Source of the DNA: Darwinimomas sp963643215
GTDB taxonomy: Bacteria > Bacillota > Clostridia > Lachnospirales > Lachnospiraceae
Assembly: GCA_963643215.1 (NCBI GenBank)
Contig: CAVIJY010000001.1
Span: 1 to 64,000 of the forward strand
Direction: 5' to 3'
Length of the DNA: 64,000 nucleotides
Position numbers and translations under genes: made by a program. This document shows, piece by piece, positions 1-8,727 of the stretch (its first letter is position 1; each line of letters opens with the position of its first letter). The notes under the pieces were generated by a model. That model did no database searches. It had not been told where the DNA came from and worked only from the letters and a program-made list of their open reading frames with translations.

Positions 1-461
1 TCGACGAGGAAGTGATACGCAATGAAGAAATGTACGACGGCTTCTACGCTGTCTGTACCAACCTTGCAGATGCAGATGTCAGTGAAGTAATCCGGATCAA
101 CAAGAAACGCTGGGAGATCGAGGAGTGCTTCAGGATAATGAAGACCGAGTTTAAGTCCAGGCCTGTATATTTGCGGCTCGAGGAGCACATCAAAGCGCAC
201 TTTCTCACCTGTTTCATTGCCCTCGTTATCTACCGGCTGCTTGAAAAGCAGCTTAAAGAAGCCTTTACCTGCGCAGAAATCGTGAAGACCTTAAGATCCA
301 TGGAACTGTTCCAGCATCCCGCCAAGTGCGGTTACAGCCCTGCTTATACACGGACAGACCTCACCGACAGGCTCCATGAAAATGCAGGCTTCAGGACTGA
401 TTACGAGATAACCAGTGAGATCAACATGCGCAAGATCATCCGTCAGACCAAAAAGAAATGA
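1..461 (+). CDS. IS1634-like transposase, C-terminal fragment (cut by window edge)
   Basis: The reading frame is open from the window edge and ends at a stop at 459-461; the 5' part lies outside the window. The visible ~150 residues carry the C-terminal signature of IS4-superfamily DDE transposases: R-W-E-I-E-E-C-F-R-I-M-K fits the R(3)E(6)K part of the YREK motif and supplies the catalytic Glu. A hydrophobic stretch (HFLTCFIALVIYRLL) follows, as in IS1634-family enzymes. The enzyme would cut and join element ends. Whether the full gene is intact cannot be seen. No downstream terminal inverted repeat could be identified without the other end. Confidence 0.8.
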   Translation, partial: DEEVIRNEEMYDGFYAVCTNLADADVSEVIRINKKRWEIEECFRIMKTEFKSRPVYLRLEEHIKAHFLTCFIALVIYRLLEKQLKEAFTCAEIVKTLRSMELFQHPAKCGYSPAYTRTDLTDRLHENAGFRTDYEITSEINMRKIIRQTKKK

Positions 462-600
462 CACATCTAGGCGTTCTGCCACGAAATGGCTTTGTGCAGC
501 AGTTTTCAAGATCAAGGCTTCTGCGCCAGCAGAAGCTACCGATTCAAGTAACATGTGCGAGCAAAATATCTAAAAGTGATAATATATAGCTACATTTTTG

Positions 601-648
601 AAGGTTAAAAACAGGCTGGAAGCCGCTTAACTAGGCGATTTCCAGCCT
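601..648 (-). terminator. Rho-independent terminator after the HlyD-like gene
   Basis: On the minus strand AGGCTGGAA pairs with TTCCAGCCT (640-648 with 613-621), the loop can form a small inner stem, and GTTTTT follows. It lies about 80 nt after the stop at 731. The rest of 462-730 holds no gene I can support; the IS right end should lie here. Confidence 0.7.
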
Positions 649-730
649 GAATGCTGTAAAAGATGGGATTATCCTTTTTTTTGCAGTCGCTGTCAACCGT
701 CAATGCCGCCCGCGATTCGCATTTCTGCGG

Positions 731-2125
731 CTATTCGTATATGAAATCCCCCTCATTTACACCTGTCGGATCGAGCAGTATATGATCATACACATTCAGC
801 CCGTAGCGCTGATTTCTCCGGATGATGTAATATTCCTCATTGGAATCAATCACATCTATCTGCTTGAATACAGCATAGCCCTTATTGATATTGTATACTC
901 CGCTCATGGTTGCTGTGTTTGTCAGTGTCAGTCGTTCGTTGGTCTCAGGCTTCAGTATCACATCTCCGGGCTGTATCGGGCTGTTGATTGACATATCTAT
1001 ATAGTAGTTTTCGCCGTCATTATTGTACAGCTCCACTTCAGTGAACTGGGCATATTGCACGCCGTCTATATAGACCTCCTTCAAAAAGCCGTCCGCTATA
1101 CCATCCCCTCCCTTTGTCAGATAGTCGACGGGAATGGTAAGAAATGTCTTTGAGGTCACAGATGTTCTGGGAATTTTGAGTCCGGATGCCGAATCGACAT
1201 CTATATCAAAGGTCACAAATCTCTCTTTGAAGAAATTGACCATATACTTGCTAAGATCCAGCCTTGCATAGTAATTCCCGTCTGTCCCCGTGAACTGATA
1301 GTATGGTGCGTTTACATGTATGCCCAGAGATGAAAAAGTGATGGGCAGCGATGTATATGTCGAATACTGAAGCCGCTCTTCCTCTGTCAGCTGCATCACG
1401 ATATGCCAGCTCTCGGATTTGATGATCTTATACACAGGAGCGTCTTTTTCAACTATGGCGCCTGACTTCACATAGCTGTAGTGATAATTGCTCCGGTCAA
1501 AGCTCTCCGCCGTCACGCTTTCGGGAGTGAGGCTCTCATAGCCGTCTATATCAAGGCTCAGAACCCCTGTATATTGAGCTTTCTCACATTTGTATGTGAT
1601 TCCGGTGCCTGACAGAAGCTGATCAAGGTTCTCCAATGTATTCATCCCGGCATATTCCAGAATAGCCGAATTGATATAGGATCCTGCCATGTATACCATG
1701 TTGAAATCTGCATCAGATCCGGATGAGGAATACTTTGAAAGCTGCTTTTGTATAGTATGAAGATTGTCCTTTGATACCGAGACTTCGTTGAGAGAATTAT
1801 TTTGAAGGTATTGAGACAGCCCTCCGGTTTCATCCAGCGCATATACCGATGAGCCTACACTGACCCTTTTGCCTGCCGAGACAAAATAGTTCACATATCC
1901 GGTGCTCGGAGCATATTCAACAATCTCATCACGCAGAATAAGTCCTGTCCGTTCAGTGTTTTTGACCATATCTCCGGCGCACACCTCATAGTAGGTAACC
2001 TTCTTGCGGCCCACATAGCCAGCGACGGTAAATACAATATACATCAGAAAGATACCGAGTATGACGATCCCTATATTAAATTGTGAACGCCGCTTCAGCG
2101 GGACTATCTTTCTGTCCGATGCCAA
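731..2125 (-). CDS. HlyD-like membrane-anchored periplasmic-adaptor-type protein
   Basis: 464 residues with a short basic N-terminus, one membrane segment (about residues 16-38) and a long extracytoplasmic part resembling a barrel-sandwich/HlyD_D23 fold. HlyD-family proteins normally link an inner-membrane ABC or RND pump to the outside, but in Gram-positive Clostridia such stand-alone homologues have no proven job and no transporter gene is next to this one. The start is a TTG at 2123-2125, chosen because GGAGG lies 8 nt upstream. The preceding gene (2204-2623) is separated by a strong hairpin and is probably in the same transcript. Confidence 0.7.
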   Translation of the reverse strand: MASDRKIVPLKRRSQFNIGIVILGIFLMYIVFTVAGYVGRKKVTYYEVCAGDMVKNTERTGLILRDEIVEYAPSTGYVNYFVSAGKRVSVGSSVYALDETGGLSQYLQNNSLNEVSVSKDNLHTIQKQLSKYSSSGSDADFNMVYMAGSYINSAILEYAGMNTLENLDQLLSGTGITYKCEKAQYTGVLSLDIDGYESLTPESVTAESFDRSNYHYSYVKSGAIVEKDAPVYKIIKSESWHIVMQLTEEERLQYSTYTSLPITFSSLGIHVNAPYYQFTGTDGNYYARLDLSKYMVNFFKERFVTFDIDVDSASGLKIPRTSVTSKTFLTIPVDYLTKGGDGIADGFLKEVYIDGVQYAQFTEVELYNNDGENYYIDMSINSPIQPGDVILKPETNERLTLTNTATMSGVYNINKGYAVFKQIDVIDSNEEYYIIRRNQRYGLNVYDHILLDPTGVNEGDFIYE

Positions 2126-2153
2126 AAATCAAACCTCCACCGCATAAATGCAG

Positions 2154-2180
2154 CGAAGGCAGCTTTTTCAGCTGCCTTCG
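2154..2180 (-). promoter_or_regulatory. Perfect 11-bp hairpin between the P-loop gene and the HlyD-like gene
   Basis: CGAAGGCAGCT and AGCTGCCTTCG form a perfect stem around a 5-nt loop. There is no T run on the minus strand after it, so it is not a classical terminator. It sits 24 nt after the upstream stop and just before the GGAGG of the HlyD-like gene. An attenuator, RNA-processing or stabilising role is possible. Confidence 0.5.
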
Positions 2181-2203
2181 GAATATTCATATAAGCTGCC
2201 GGC

Positions 2204-2623
2204 TCAAAGCGCTATCTCGATATCCTTTTTTGCGTTTTCGGGGAGATCATGAGAATCTCTTGAGATACTGAGAACAAAATCAACATGATACTTCTCGGAA
2301 AGCTTTTCAAGCACATCGATGGTGCCTGTTATATCTCCTTCCTCAAGATTGGCGATGGTCAGGAAGCTGTCAAAATATATAGCCTCCAGATCCCAGTCCT
2401 GAGAGAGAATGCCGCATACAAATCCTATAAATGCATTCGCACTGAAAAGAGGATATTCCTTTACATTGACAAGACGAATCTTGTTGTTCAGCTCATACAT
2501 ATGCTTCGTGCTTTTATCCAGGTAAACTATAGTACCCTGAGCTGTCTTTACATGGGTGTTTACCTTATCCAAAAGGTGCTTTGTCTTGCCCTTTCCCTTT
2601 TCACCGCAAATGATTCTAACCAT
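2204..2623 (-). CDS. Small P-loop protein of unknown function
   Basis: 139 residues. A Walker A motif is at residues 7-14 (GEKGKGKT) and a hydrophobic strand ending in Asp (IYFD, residues 82-85) is a plausible Walker B. No other domain is recognised. Similar small proteins in Lachnospiraceae are sometimes labelled PilT-like, but nothing here supports a motility role. The start ATG is preceded by AGGAGG at good spacing. Its own promoter lies at 2663-2691. It is probably co-transcribed with the HlyD-like gene downstream. Confidence 0.6.
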   Translation of the reverse strand: MVRIICGEKGKGKTKHLLDKVNTHVKTAQGTIVYLDKSTKHMYELNNKIRLVNVKEYPLFSANAFIGFVCGILSQDWDLEAIYFDSFLTIANLEEGDITGTIDVLEKLSEKYHVDFVLSISRDSHDLPENAKKDIEIAL

Positions 2624-2662
2624 ATACTTGTTCCTCCTTATGTTGTCATAAGCTGTACTTGA

Positions 2663-2691
2663 ATTATAGTTTATAAAAACACAAACTTCAA
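2663..2691 (-). promoter_or_regulatory. Sigma-A type promoter for the P-loop/HlyD-like pair
   Basis: On the minus strand TTGAAG (2686-2691), a 17-nt spacer and TATAAT (2663-2668). It starts at the very end of the upstream D,D-peptidase gene and would give a leader of about 30 nt before the ATG at 2623. Confidence 0.75.
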
Positions 2692-2692
2692 C

Positions 2693-3706
2693 CTAGTTCA
2701 GGCTATTTTTGAGCATGCTTCGCATGTTCTCATACAATTGATCACGGCTTGGCGATTTCAGACAGATGGCTGTATACTCATGCTCCCGTGCATCCGCAAC
2801 GCCAAGCACCAGACAGTTTCCTGCTGCCAGCGTCGTGCCTGTTTTTCCGGAAAATGCCTTAAATCCGGATGGGAGCTCCTCTGTCTTGGCGATGAAACGA
2901 TTGCCGTTGGCCCAGGTGCGCGAGCATGCCTTGCCGGATGCATCCTCGTAATATGCTGTATACGAAGCGGATCCGGTCACCATGCGGAATGTATCATACT
3001 TGAGCGCCTCGTGGAATATAAGATAAAGATCATACGCTGTCACATAATGCCCTTCATCGGTCAGTCCGTGAGCGTTTGTGAAATGTGAGCCGAGAGCTCC
3101 GATCCTTTGGGCCTCTTCGTTCATCATATCGGCAAAGGAGGATATATCCCCTGCTATGTGTATGGCTATGGCATTTGCCGCATCATTGCCTGAGGGAAGC
3201 ATGAGCCCGTACAAAAGCTGCTCCAGCGAGTATCTGTCTCCTGTCTTGAGCTTTGCAAGGCTGGCGCCCTGCTCAGTGACCATGGCCTCGGCCGGGACAG
3301 TTACTATGTCACTCAGCTTTCCGTATTTCAAAGCGAGAAGCGCTGTCATGATCTTCGTTGTACTTGCAGGGTTCATCCTGATCATCGCATCCTTTGAAAA
3401 AAGGCATGATGCGTCAGTCTCATCAATCAGCAGCGCAGATCCAGCCTGTACGGACTCATCATCATACTCGGAATCCAGAACAGCCAGACTGTCGGCATAC
3501 GGCGTCAGCCGTCCCCCCGCAGAGTCGCTGCTCAAAAGGGCCTGATAATAGCTGTCCTGATAAGGATTGCTTAATGTCAGCCTTGCAGCCTTGCCGGACA
3601 AAAACCAGACTCCGCATCCTGTCAGCAAAAGCAGGCTGATCAGAATCAGAGTCTTAATTGGTGTCGGAATGTTTTTCTTATTGATGTTTTTAGTATGTCG
3701 GGACAT
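2693..3706 (-). CDS. S11-family D-alanyl-D-alanine carboxypeptidase (PBP5/DacF type), possible lipoprotein
   Basis: 337 residues from the ATG at 3706, which has AGGAAGG upstream; an in-frame ATG at 3730 has no such site. The penicillin-binding active site is complete: STTK (115-118), SGN (172-174) and KTG (288-290). The enzyme trims the terminal D-Ala of peptidoglycan stem peptides outside the membrane. The N-terminal hydrophobic stretch ends in L-T-G-C (Cys31), a good lipobox, so it may be lipid-anchored. The usual C-terminal PBP5 beta domain and amphipathic anchor helix are absent, which fits that idea. It is downstream of the rodA/mgsA cluster. Confidence 0.88.
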   Translation of the reverse strand: MSRHTKNINKKNIPTPIKTLILISLLLLTGCGVWFLSGKAARLTLSNPYQDSYYQALLSSDSAGGRLTPYADSLAVLDSEYDDESVQAGSALLIDETDASCLFSKDAMIRMNPASTTKIMTALLALKYGKLSDIVTVPAEAMVTEQGASLAKLKTGDRYSLEQLLYGLMLPSGNDAANAIAIHIAGDISSFADMMNEEAQRIGALGSHFTNAHGLTDEGHYVTAYDLYLIFHEALKYDTFRMVTGSASYTAYYEDASGKACSRTWANGNRFIAKTEELPSGFKAFSGKTGTTLAAGNCLVLGVADAREHEYTAICLKSPSRDQLYENMRSMLKNSLN

Positions 3707-3781
3707 CTGCCTTCCTCGCCGGCCGGTCATGAATGCTGCTGCAACAGCGGTATTAACCGCAGACCATCCTGCCGGAAACGG

Positions 3782-4189
3782 TCAGTTTGCAGAGCGGTAT
3801 GACTCTCTGAATTCAAAATCACCGCGGTCAAGCGCCAGTATCAGTATCTCTGCAGTAGCGAGATTGGTGGCTATCGGGATATTGTTGATGTCGCAGCTCT
3901 TTACTACACTGCTTACACTTGGCTCCGTATGATGAACAGGCTTATTCGGATCCTGCAGATATATGACAAGATCTATTTCATTATTGTCGATCTGTGCGAT
4001 CAGCTGCTCTGCTCCTCCCATAGGACCCGACAGATATTTATGGATATTGAGGTGTGCAGCCTCTTCTATCAGCCGTCCGGTAGTTCCTGTGGCATAAAGA
4101 CTGTGTTTGACAAGTATATTGCGATAGGCGATGCAGAAATTCTGCATCAGCTTCTTTTTTGAATCATTTGCGAGAAATCCGATATTCAT
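3782..4189 (-). CDS. mgsA: Methylglyoxal synthase homologue lacking the catalytic aspartate
   Basis: 135 residues from the ATG at 4189 with AGGAGG directly upstream, overlapping the rodA stop as ATGA. The fold signatures of MgsA are clear: ATGTTG (33-38), SGPMGG (54-59), a D-P motif (Asp80) and ATNLATAE. MgsA converts dihydroxyacetone phosphate to methylglyoxal. However, the catalytic base of the E. coli enzyme (Asp71, in GGDQQ) is Ala60 here (GGAEQ), and Asp101 aligns with Ser91. Asp80 and His87 remain (E. coli Asp91, His98). The position after rodA is the usual clostridial one. Activity is therefore doubtful; it may be a phosphate-sensing relic. Confidence 0.8.
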   Translation of the reverse strand: MNIGFLANDSKKKLMQNFCIAYRNILVKHSLYATGTTGRLIEEAAHLNIHKYLSGPMGGAEQLIAQIDNNEIDLVIYLQDPNKPVHHTEPSVSSVVKSCDINNIPIATNLATAEILILALDRGDFEFRESYRSAN

Positions 4190-5343
4190 GAAAACCTCCT
4201 GTCGATTTCTTCGTCTTTGCGAAGTCCGACGCTCAGCACCATACCTATACTCAGGTACATACTCAGCAGCGAGCTTACGCCGTAGCTGATAAAGGGCAGC
4301 GGCAGTCCTGTGTTCGGCAGTATGCCTGTCGCCACAGCAATGTTTATAAACGCCTGAAAACCAATCGTCACGCCCACACCGGTGCATACAAGCTTGCCGG
4401 TCATATCCGCAGCCTTGTGAGCCATCAGAAAGCATTCATATACTATAAGTGCATATAAGATGATAACGACGATGCTTCCTATAAAACCGAGCTCTTCTCC
4501 CAGCACGGCAAATATAAAGTCCGTATGCTCCTCTGCCAGAAAATTCCCGTTCTTCACGGAAGCAAGAGTATTGTTATTCAGCCCCTTGCCTGTAAGCTGG
4601 CCTGAAGCAATCGCCATAATTGAGTTATTCTGCTGAATATTAGCATCAGCATACCGCTCTTTATTGAAGAATGCAAGAATTCTTTTAGCCTGATAATCCT
4701 GTATAAACGGGATGACATTGTTCTCCAGCAGGAAGATAAATCCAACAACTGCGGGTACGGCAACCGCAAGTATACGCGCTATCCATTTGTAGCTCAGCTC
4801 TGCCGCAAAGACCATGCTTGTGATTGATATGAAGATAACTATAGTTGTGGACAGATCCGGCTCAAGAAATATAAGCAGGAGCTGCGCTCCGCCCAGAAGA
4901 CTGATCATAAGCAGCGATTTTACGCTGTTTATGTCATTTACTTTGTCTCCGATATAGTCCGCAAAGAATATGACAAGCGCTATTTTTGCAAATTCGGAGG
5001 GCTGAAGCTGCCCCAGAAACGGCACTACTATCCAGCGGCGCGTGATGCCGCGGCCTCTTCCGAGTATGAGCACCAGCGCCAGAATGGCTGCGCAGATTAT
5101 ATAAATCAGGGGACTCAGCTTTCCTATCTTTCGGTAGTTAAGATATGCCGCCGTGCCCATGACTACGACTCCTGCGCAGACACCGGCTATCTCCTTTTCC
5201 ACCAGATATTCCTCAGCTCCGGCTGCGCTTTTGATGACAAGTATGCCTATGATATTGAGCGCAAGCACCCATATCACAAGGCGGAAATTCAGATTCTTCA
5301 GATTCAGTTTTTCTTTATTTCTGTAATCCTTATATCCCTTCAC
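4186..5343 (-). CDS. rodA: RodA-type SEDS peptidoglycan glycosyltransferase
   Basis: About 385 residues and roughly ten hydrophobic segments. It is an FtsW/RodA/SpoVE family protein with the conserved segments EPDLSTT, GEELGFIG and a C-terminal region (GLPLPFISYGVSSLL) typical of SEDS polymerases. It polymerises lipid II glycan strands and works with PBP2, whose gene is just upstream. I place the start at GTG 5343: it has GGAG 6 nt upstream and overlaps the PBP2 stop. Longer in-frame ATG starts at 5364 and 5373 lack a ribosome binding site. minCDE, often found between PBP2 and rodA in Clostridia, is missing here. Confidence 0.93.
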   Translation of the reverse strand: MKGYKDYRNKEKLNLKNLNFRLVIWVLALNIIGILVIKSAAGAEEYLVEKEIAGVCAGVVVMGTAAYLNYRKIGKLSPLIYIICAAILALVLILGRGRGITRRWIVVPFLGQLQPSEFAKIALVIFFADYIGDKVNDINSVKSLLMISLLGGAQLLLIFLEPDLSTTIVIFISITSMVFAAELSYKWIARILAVAVPAVVGFIFLLENNVIPFIQDYQAKRILAFFNKERYADANIQQNNSIMAIASGQLTGKGLNNNTLASVKNGNFLAEEHTDFIFAVLGEELGFIGSIVVIILYALIVYECFLMAHKAADMTGKLVCTGVGVTIGFQAFINIAVATGILPNTGLPLPFISYGVSSLLSMYLSIGMVLSVGLRKDEEIDRRFS

Positions 5344-5344
5344 A

Positions 5345-8215
5345 TCAGTCTCCGATCGTGACATTGTAGACATTTGCAGCGTTATTTGTGAGGATCCTGT
5401 CAAGGTCAAGATATCCGAAGTAGAACCGGTATACCTCCTTGGCTACCGTTGCAGCATTCGATGACGAATATCCGTAAGGTATATTGACGGTTACCGCAAT
5501 CTGAGGATCATCATACGGCGCAAATGATACAAAGAATGCATGGTTTGCCCTTGCCTTGCTCTCCTGCGCAGTACCTGTCTTTCCTGCGATCTTTACATCC
5601 ATATTTGCGAAGATTCGCTGCGCCGATCCATCAGATATAACCTTTCTCATACCTGTTTGAACAGCATCCCATGTGGTATCGCTTATGTCGATATGCGAAT
5701 ATACGGCAGGCGTATAGTCCTCTATCAGATTGCCCTCACTGTCGCAGGCCTTATCCAGTATTGACAGCTCGTATACGGTTCCACGGTTGGCTATGGCAGT
5801 TACATAGCGGGACAGCTGCACATTTGCGAAGGAATGCGTACCTTGTCCCATTGCGGACTGCTCCGGGCTCTCTGATGATATGATAGGCTCCGTCTCGGAT
5901 ATCTCGACTCCGGATTTGTGATCAAGACCGAAATATGAAGCATACTTGCGTATCAGCTCCATTCCCTTGTCGCTGCTGTATGTTCCGTCCTCCGCTGTAG
6001 CCAGACGATGCCCCATTTCACTGAAATAGTAGTTGCAGGAGTTCATGATGCCGTCCTCCACATTGAGCGGGCCGTGAAAGCCCGGATAAATCCAGCATCG
6101 AATGGGCGGATTGATCTCCGTATATATACCGGTACAGTTGATCTCCTCTGTTGCATCTACCGCATGCTCCTCAAGTGCGGCAATCGCCGTGATCGGCTTA
6201 AATGTTGAGCCGGGCGCCTTCTTGGCCTGAGTTGCATTATTATAAAGCGGAAGCGACTGATCTGCGATCAGACTGTTGTAATAGGCTACATCCATCGTAT
6301 TGGCCAGCTTGTTGTTGTCATATCCCGGGTATGATACAAGCGCGCGGATCTCGCCGGTAGTTGTATCCGTGACCACGCACCCGGCTGTACACGGATCAAG
6401 AGCCAGCTGGGCAGGCGTTATCTTTATGGCTGCTATCTTCTGGATGATATACTGAAATGCATAGTCGTCACCGTGACCGGACAGCTGATCGTACTCCTGT
6501 GTGTCATATTCAAGCACACCCTGAGAAAGCAGAGCCATGCACAGCTCCCGACCTGTGATGACCTTGCTTTTTATCATATACTTGTAATTTATCTTCATGT
6601 ATCCTTTGTCGCCGTCGAGCATCTCATCGATACGGCACAAAAGTGCCTCGAAGATATCATCCGCATCCGAATAACGCTCGCTTATGTCCAGAACAGAGCT
6701 GTCAATCCAGTTGTCGGCTATTCCGGCGTAGAGAAACTCGCGAAGAGATATAGTATCATTCTTCCAGCCCTGATAGTATGCAGTGGATGTGTCTATAAGA
6801 TCGGGCATGACTATATCCTGCTCCACAAGACAGTTGTATATATAGATCATGAGTTGGTTTATATCATACGAAAGCTCATTCATAGGAAGAGCATTTTCGC
6901 TGGTCAGCTGCTCATGTATCGTTTCCATGGCGGAGGATCTGTAGCTGAGAAATTTGCTGTAAATCTCCTTTTCTATAGGCGATGCATCCTCGGCGGCAAA
7001 ATGATTCATGTCAAGCACATTATTGTTTATGAGCTGGTAGTACACATCGTTTATGGAAATGAGAAGCTTGCTGGCATCGCTGATATTTTTATTCGGCTCA
7101 TCCTCATTGACTATCTTGCTGACCAGCACGCCGGCCAGCTGCTGCTCCAGCAGATGATATATTCCGACCTGAAGATCACGGTCTATGGTCAGATATATAT
7201 CCTCTCCCGGTATCGCGTCCGTCTGAGATATTACATCCAGTATATGTCCCACATTATCCACATACATGCTGCGGCTGCCCTTCTTGCCGTGGAGCTCGTA
7301 TTCCATATACTCCTCTATACCGCCTCGTCCGACTATATCATTTATAGTATAGCTTGGATCCTTAAGCTGCAGCTCTTCCAGCTGATCACTCTGTATCCTG
7401 CCGGTGAAGCCCATGATGGATGCAAAGTATACAGCGTCATTGTATACCCGCTTTGAGGATTCAACCACATCCACGCCCAGCAGCTCTCCGGCATTTTCCA
7501 TAACCGCTATACGGCAGTCCTCTCCGGCGTCCGATACTATGGTGGTAGTTTCGTATTTTCGATAAGCGGTGAGCGAAAGCGTATATCTGATGTTTGTGAT
7601 GGCCAGCAGCTCATCATTTGTGAGCTCTATGGGGGTTCCGTCATCCTCCTTCATATTGGATACACCGAATCTTGCGGCCTGTTTTTCAAGCAGTGCTTCA
7701 GCAGTGATTCTTGATGAGTATTTCTCTTCCGTATCCAAAAGCTCCGTTGAGCGAAGACCGTAGATGTCCCTCAGAAATGCCCTTCTTGAGCTTTCGGATG
7801 TTGTTGAAAACACAAAGCTGTCATTGTCATCCAGTGCTATCTTCAGCTCACCCTCTACCTTCGCGTCATATTTGTTCAATATGCGGACAAGTCTGAGAAG
7901 CATCCTGTTCTTCAGATTTGATGTGGGATACTGACCGTTGTCCTGCAGAACGATGTCGTAGGAAAGAGTGTTGTAAGCCAGCAGATTGCCGTTTTTATCA
8001 AAGATGCGCCCTCTTGACGCGTTGGTATTGACGGTTTTTTCGGTAAGCTGGATATAGTTTTCCAGATATTCCTCTCCGTGTATGATTTGAAGAGAATAAA
8101 GCCTTGAGATAAGCAGGCAAACCAGAAACGCATAGCCGATTCCGAGTATGACCAGTCTCGAGCGCCCGATCTTTTCCTTTATCTCCTTGAATAAATCCAT
8201 GAAATCATTCAGCAA
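5345..8215 (-). CDS. mrdA: Penicillin-binding protein 2 (class B transpeptidase) with long insertion
   Basis: 956 residues. One N-terminal membrane segment is followed by a PBP dimerisation domain and a transpeptidase domain with STFK (Ser670-Lys673), SCN (726-728) and KTG (879-881). It cross-links peptidoglycan during elongation with RodA and MreCD. It is far longer than E. coli PBP2 (633 residues). The extra length lies mostly between the segment LTIDRDLQ and the segment GEIRALVSYPGYDNN, about 230 residues without recognised motifs. The start is TTG at 8215 with AGAGGTAG 5 nt upstream; the mreD stop is embedded in that site. The later ATG (8200) has no such site. Confidence 0.93.
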   Translation of the reverse strand: MLNDFMDLFKEIKEKIGRSRLVILGIGYAFLVCLLISRLYSLQIIHGEEYLENYIQLTEKTVNTNASRGRIFDKNGNLLAYNTLSYDIVLQDNGQYPTSNLKNRMLLRLVRILNKYDAKVEGELKIALDDNDSFVFSTTSESSRRAFLRDIYGLRSTELLDTEEKYSSRITAEALLEKQAARFGVSNMKEDDGTPIELTNDELLAITNIRYTLSLTAYRKYETTTIVSDAGEDCRIAVMENAGELLGVDVVESSKRVYNDAVYFASIMGFTGRIQSDQLEELQLKDPSYTINDIVGRGGIEEYMEYELHGKKGSRSMYVDNVGHILDVISQTDAIPGEDIYLTIDRDLQVGIYHLLEQQLAGVLVSKIVNEDEPNKNISDASKLLISINDVYYQLINNNVLDMNHFAAEDASPIEKEIYSKFLSYRSSAMETIHEQLTSENALPMNELSYDINQLMIYIYNCLVEQDIVMPDLIDTSTAYYQGWKNDTISLREFLYAGIADNWIDSSVLDISERYSDADDIFEALLCRIDEMLDGDKGYMKINYKYMIKSKVITGRELCMALLSQGVLEYDTQEYDQLSGHGDDYAFQYIIQKIAAIKITPAQLALDPCTAGCVVTDTTTGEIRALVSYPGYDNNKLANTMDVAYYNSLIADQSLPLYNNATQAKKAPGSTFKPITAIAALEEHAVDATEEINCTGIYTEINPPIRCWIYPGFHGPLNVEDGIMNSCNYYFSEMGHRLATAEDGTYSSDKGMELIRKYASYFGLDHKSGVEISETEPIISSESPEQSAMGQGTHSFANVQLSRYVTAIANRGTVYELSILDKACDSEGNLIEDYTPAVYSHIDISDTTWDAVQTGMRKVISDGSAQRIFANMDVKIAGKTGTAQESKARANHAFFVSFAPYDDPQIAVTVNIPYGYSSSNAATVAKEVYRFYFGYLDLDRILTNNAANVYNVTIGD

Positions 8216-8220
8216 GTTTT

Positions 8221-8727
8221 CTACCTCTTTTTCAGATCAAGACGCTGCAGGTACCGGTTAAGGCTCAAAAAAGGCTTGTGCAAAAGCAGCTCGAAGAGCA
8301 GCGTCATGATAATTTCGGGAATGATGATGGAGCGCAGATAAAACCAGATATCCATGCGCCCCTTTACATAAAAATAGAAAAAATACAGCATGAAATTAAA
8401 GAAGAGCTCGCCGATGAAGCACAGCACCACAGGCATGGCAAAGCTTTCGTAAGTATAATATCTGGAAAAGAAGCCTCCGCCGAAGCCGAGCATCAAAAAG
8501 ACAAGCATGAAAAAGCCGAAGGTCTTTCCGTAAAAAAGGTCTGTTAAAAGGCCTGCCCACAGTCCGTAGAGCATACCCTCCAGATCCCCGTATCCGAGCG
8601 CTATTGCCAGACACAGTATGAGCGACAGATTGGGGGCTGTCTGAAGATACGGGAATTCCGGCATCAGACTGTATTGCAGGACAAATGCGGCAAGAAATAT
8701 AAGAATATTCGCACTGATTCTTCTCAT
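8221..8727 (-). CDS. mreD: Rod shape-determining protein MreD
   Basis: 168 residues, almost entirely hydrophobic with about five membrane segments, matching MreD in size and position. It overlaps mreC by 4 bp (ATGA) and ends 5 nt before the PBP2 start, so the three are translationally coupled. MreD acts in the membrane complex that directs lateral wall growth. Identification rests partly on gene order, because MreD sequences diverge strongly. Confidence 0.87.
   Translation of the reverse strand: MRRISANILIFLAAFVLQYSLMPEFPYLQTAPNLSLILCLAIALGYGDLEGMLYGLWAGLLTDLFYGKTFGFFMLVFLMLGFGGGFFSRYYTYESFAMPVVLCFIGELFFNFMLYFFYFYVKGRMDIWFYLRSIIIPEIIMTLLFELLLHKPFLSLNRYLQRLDLKKR

Noticed and set aside
3707..3730. 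Longer N-terminus for the D,D-carboxypeptidase
   Set aside because: The ATG at 3730 has no ribosome binding site and would bury the lipoprotein signal.
6473..7456. 327-codon plus-strand open frame
   Set aside because: Antisense to the PBP2 gene; codon-bias shadow.
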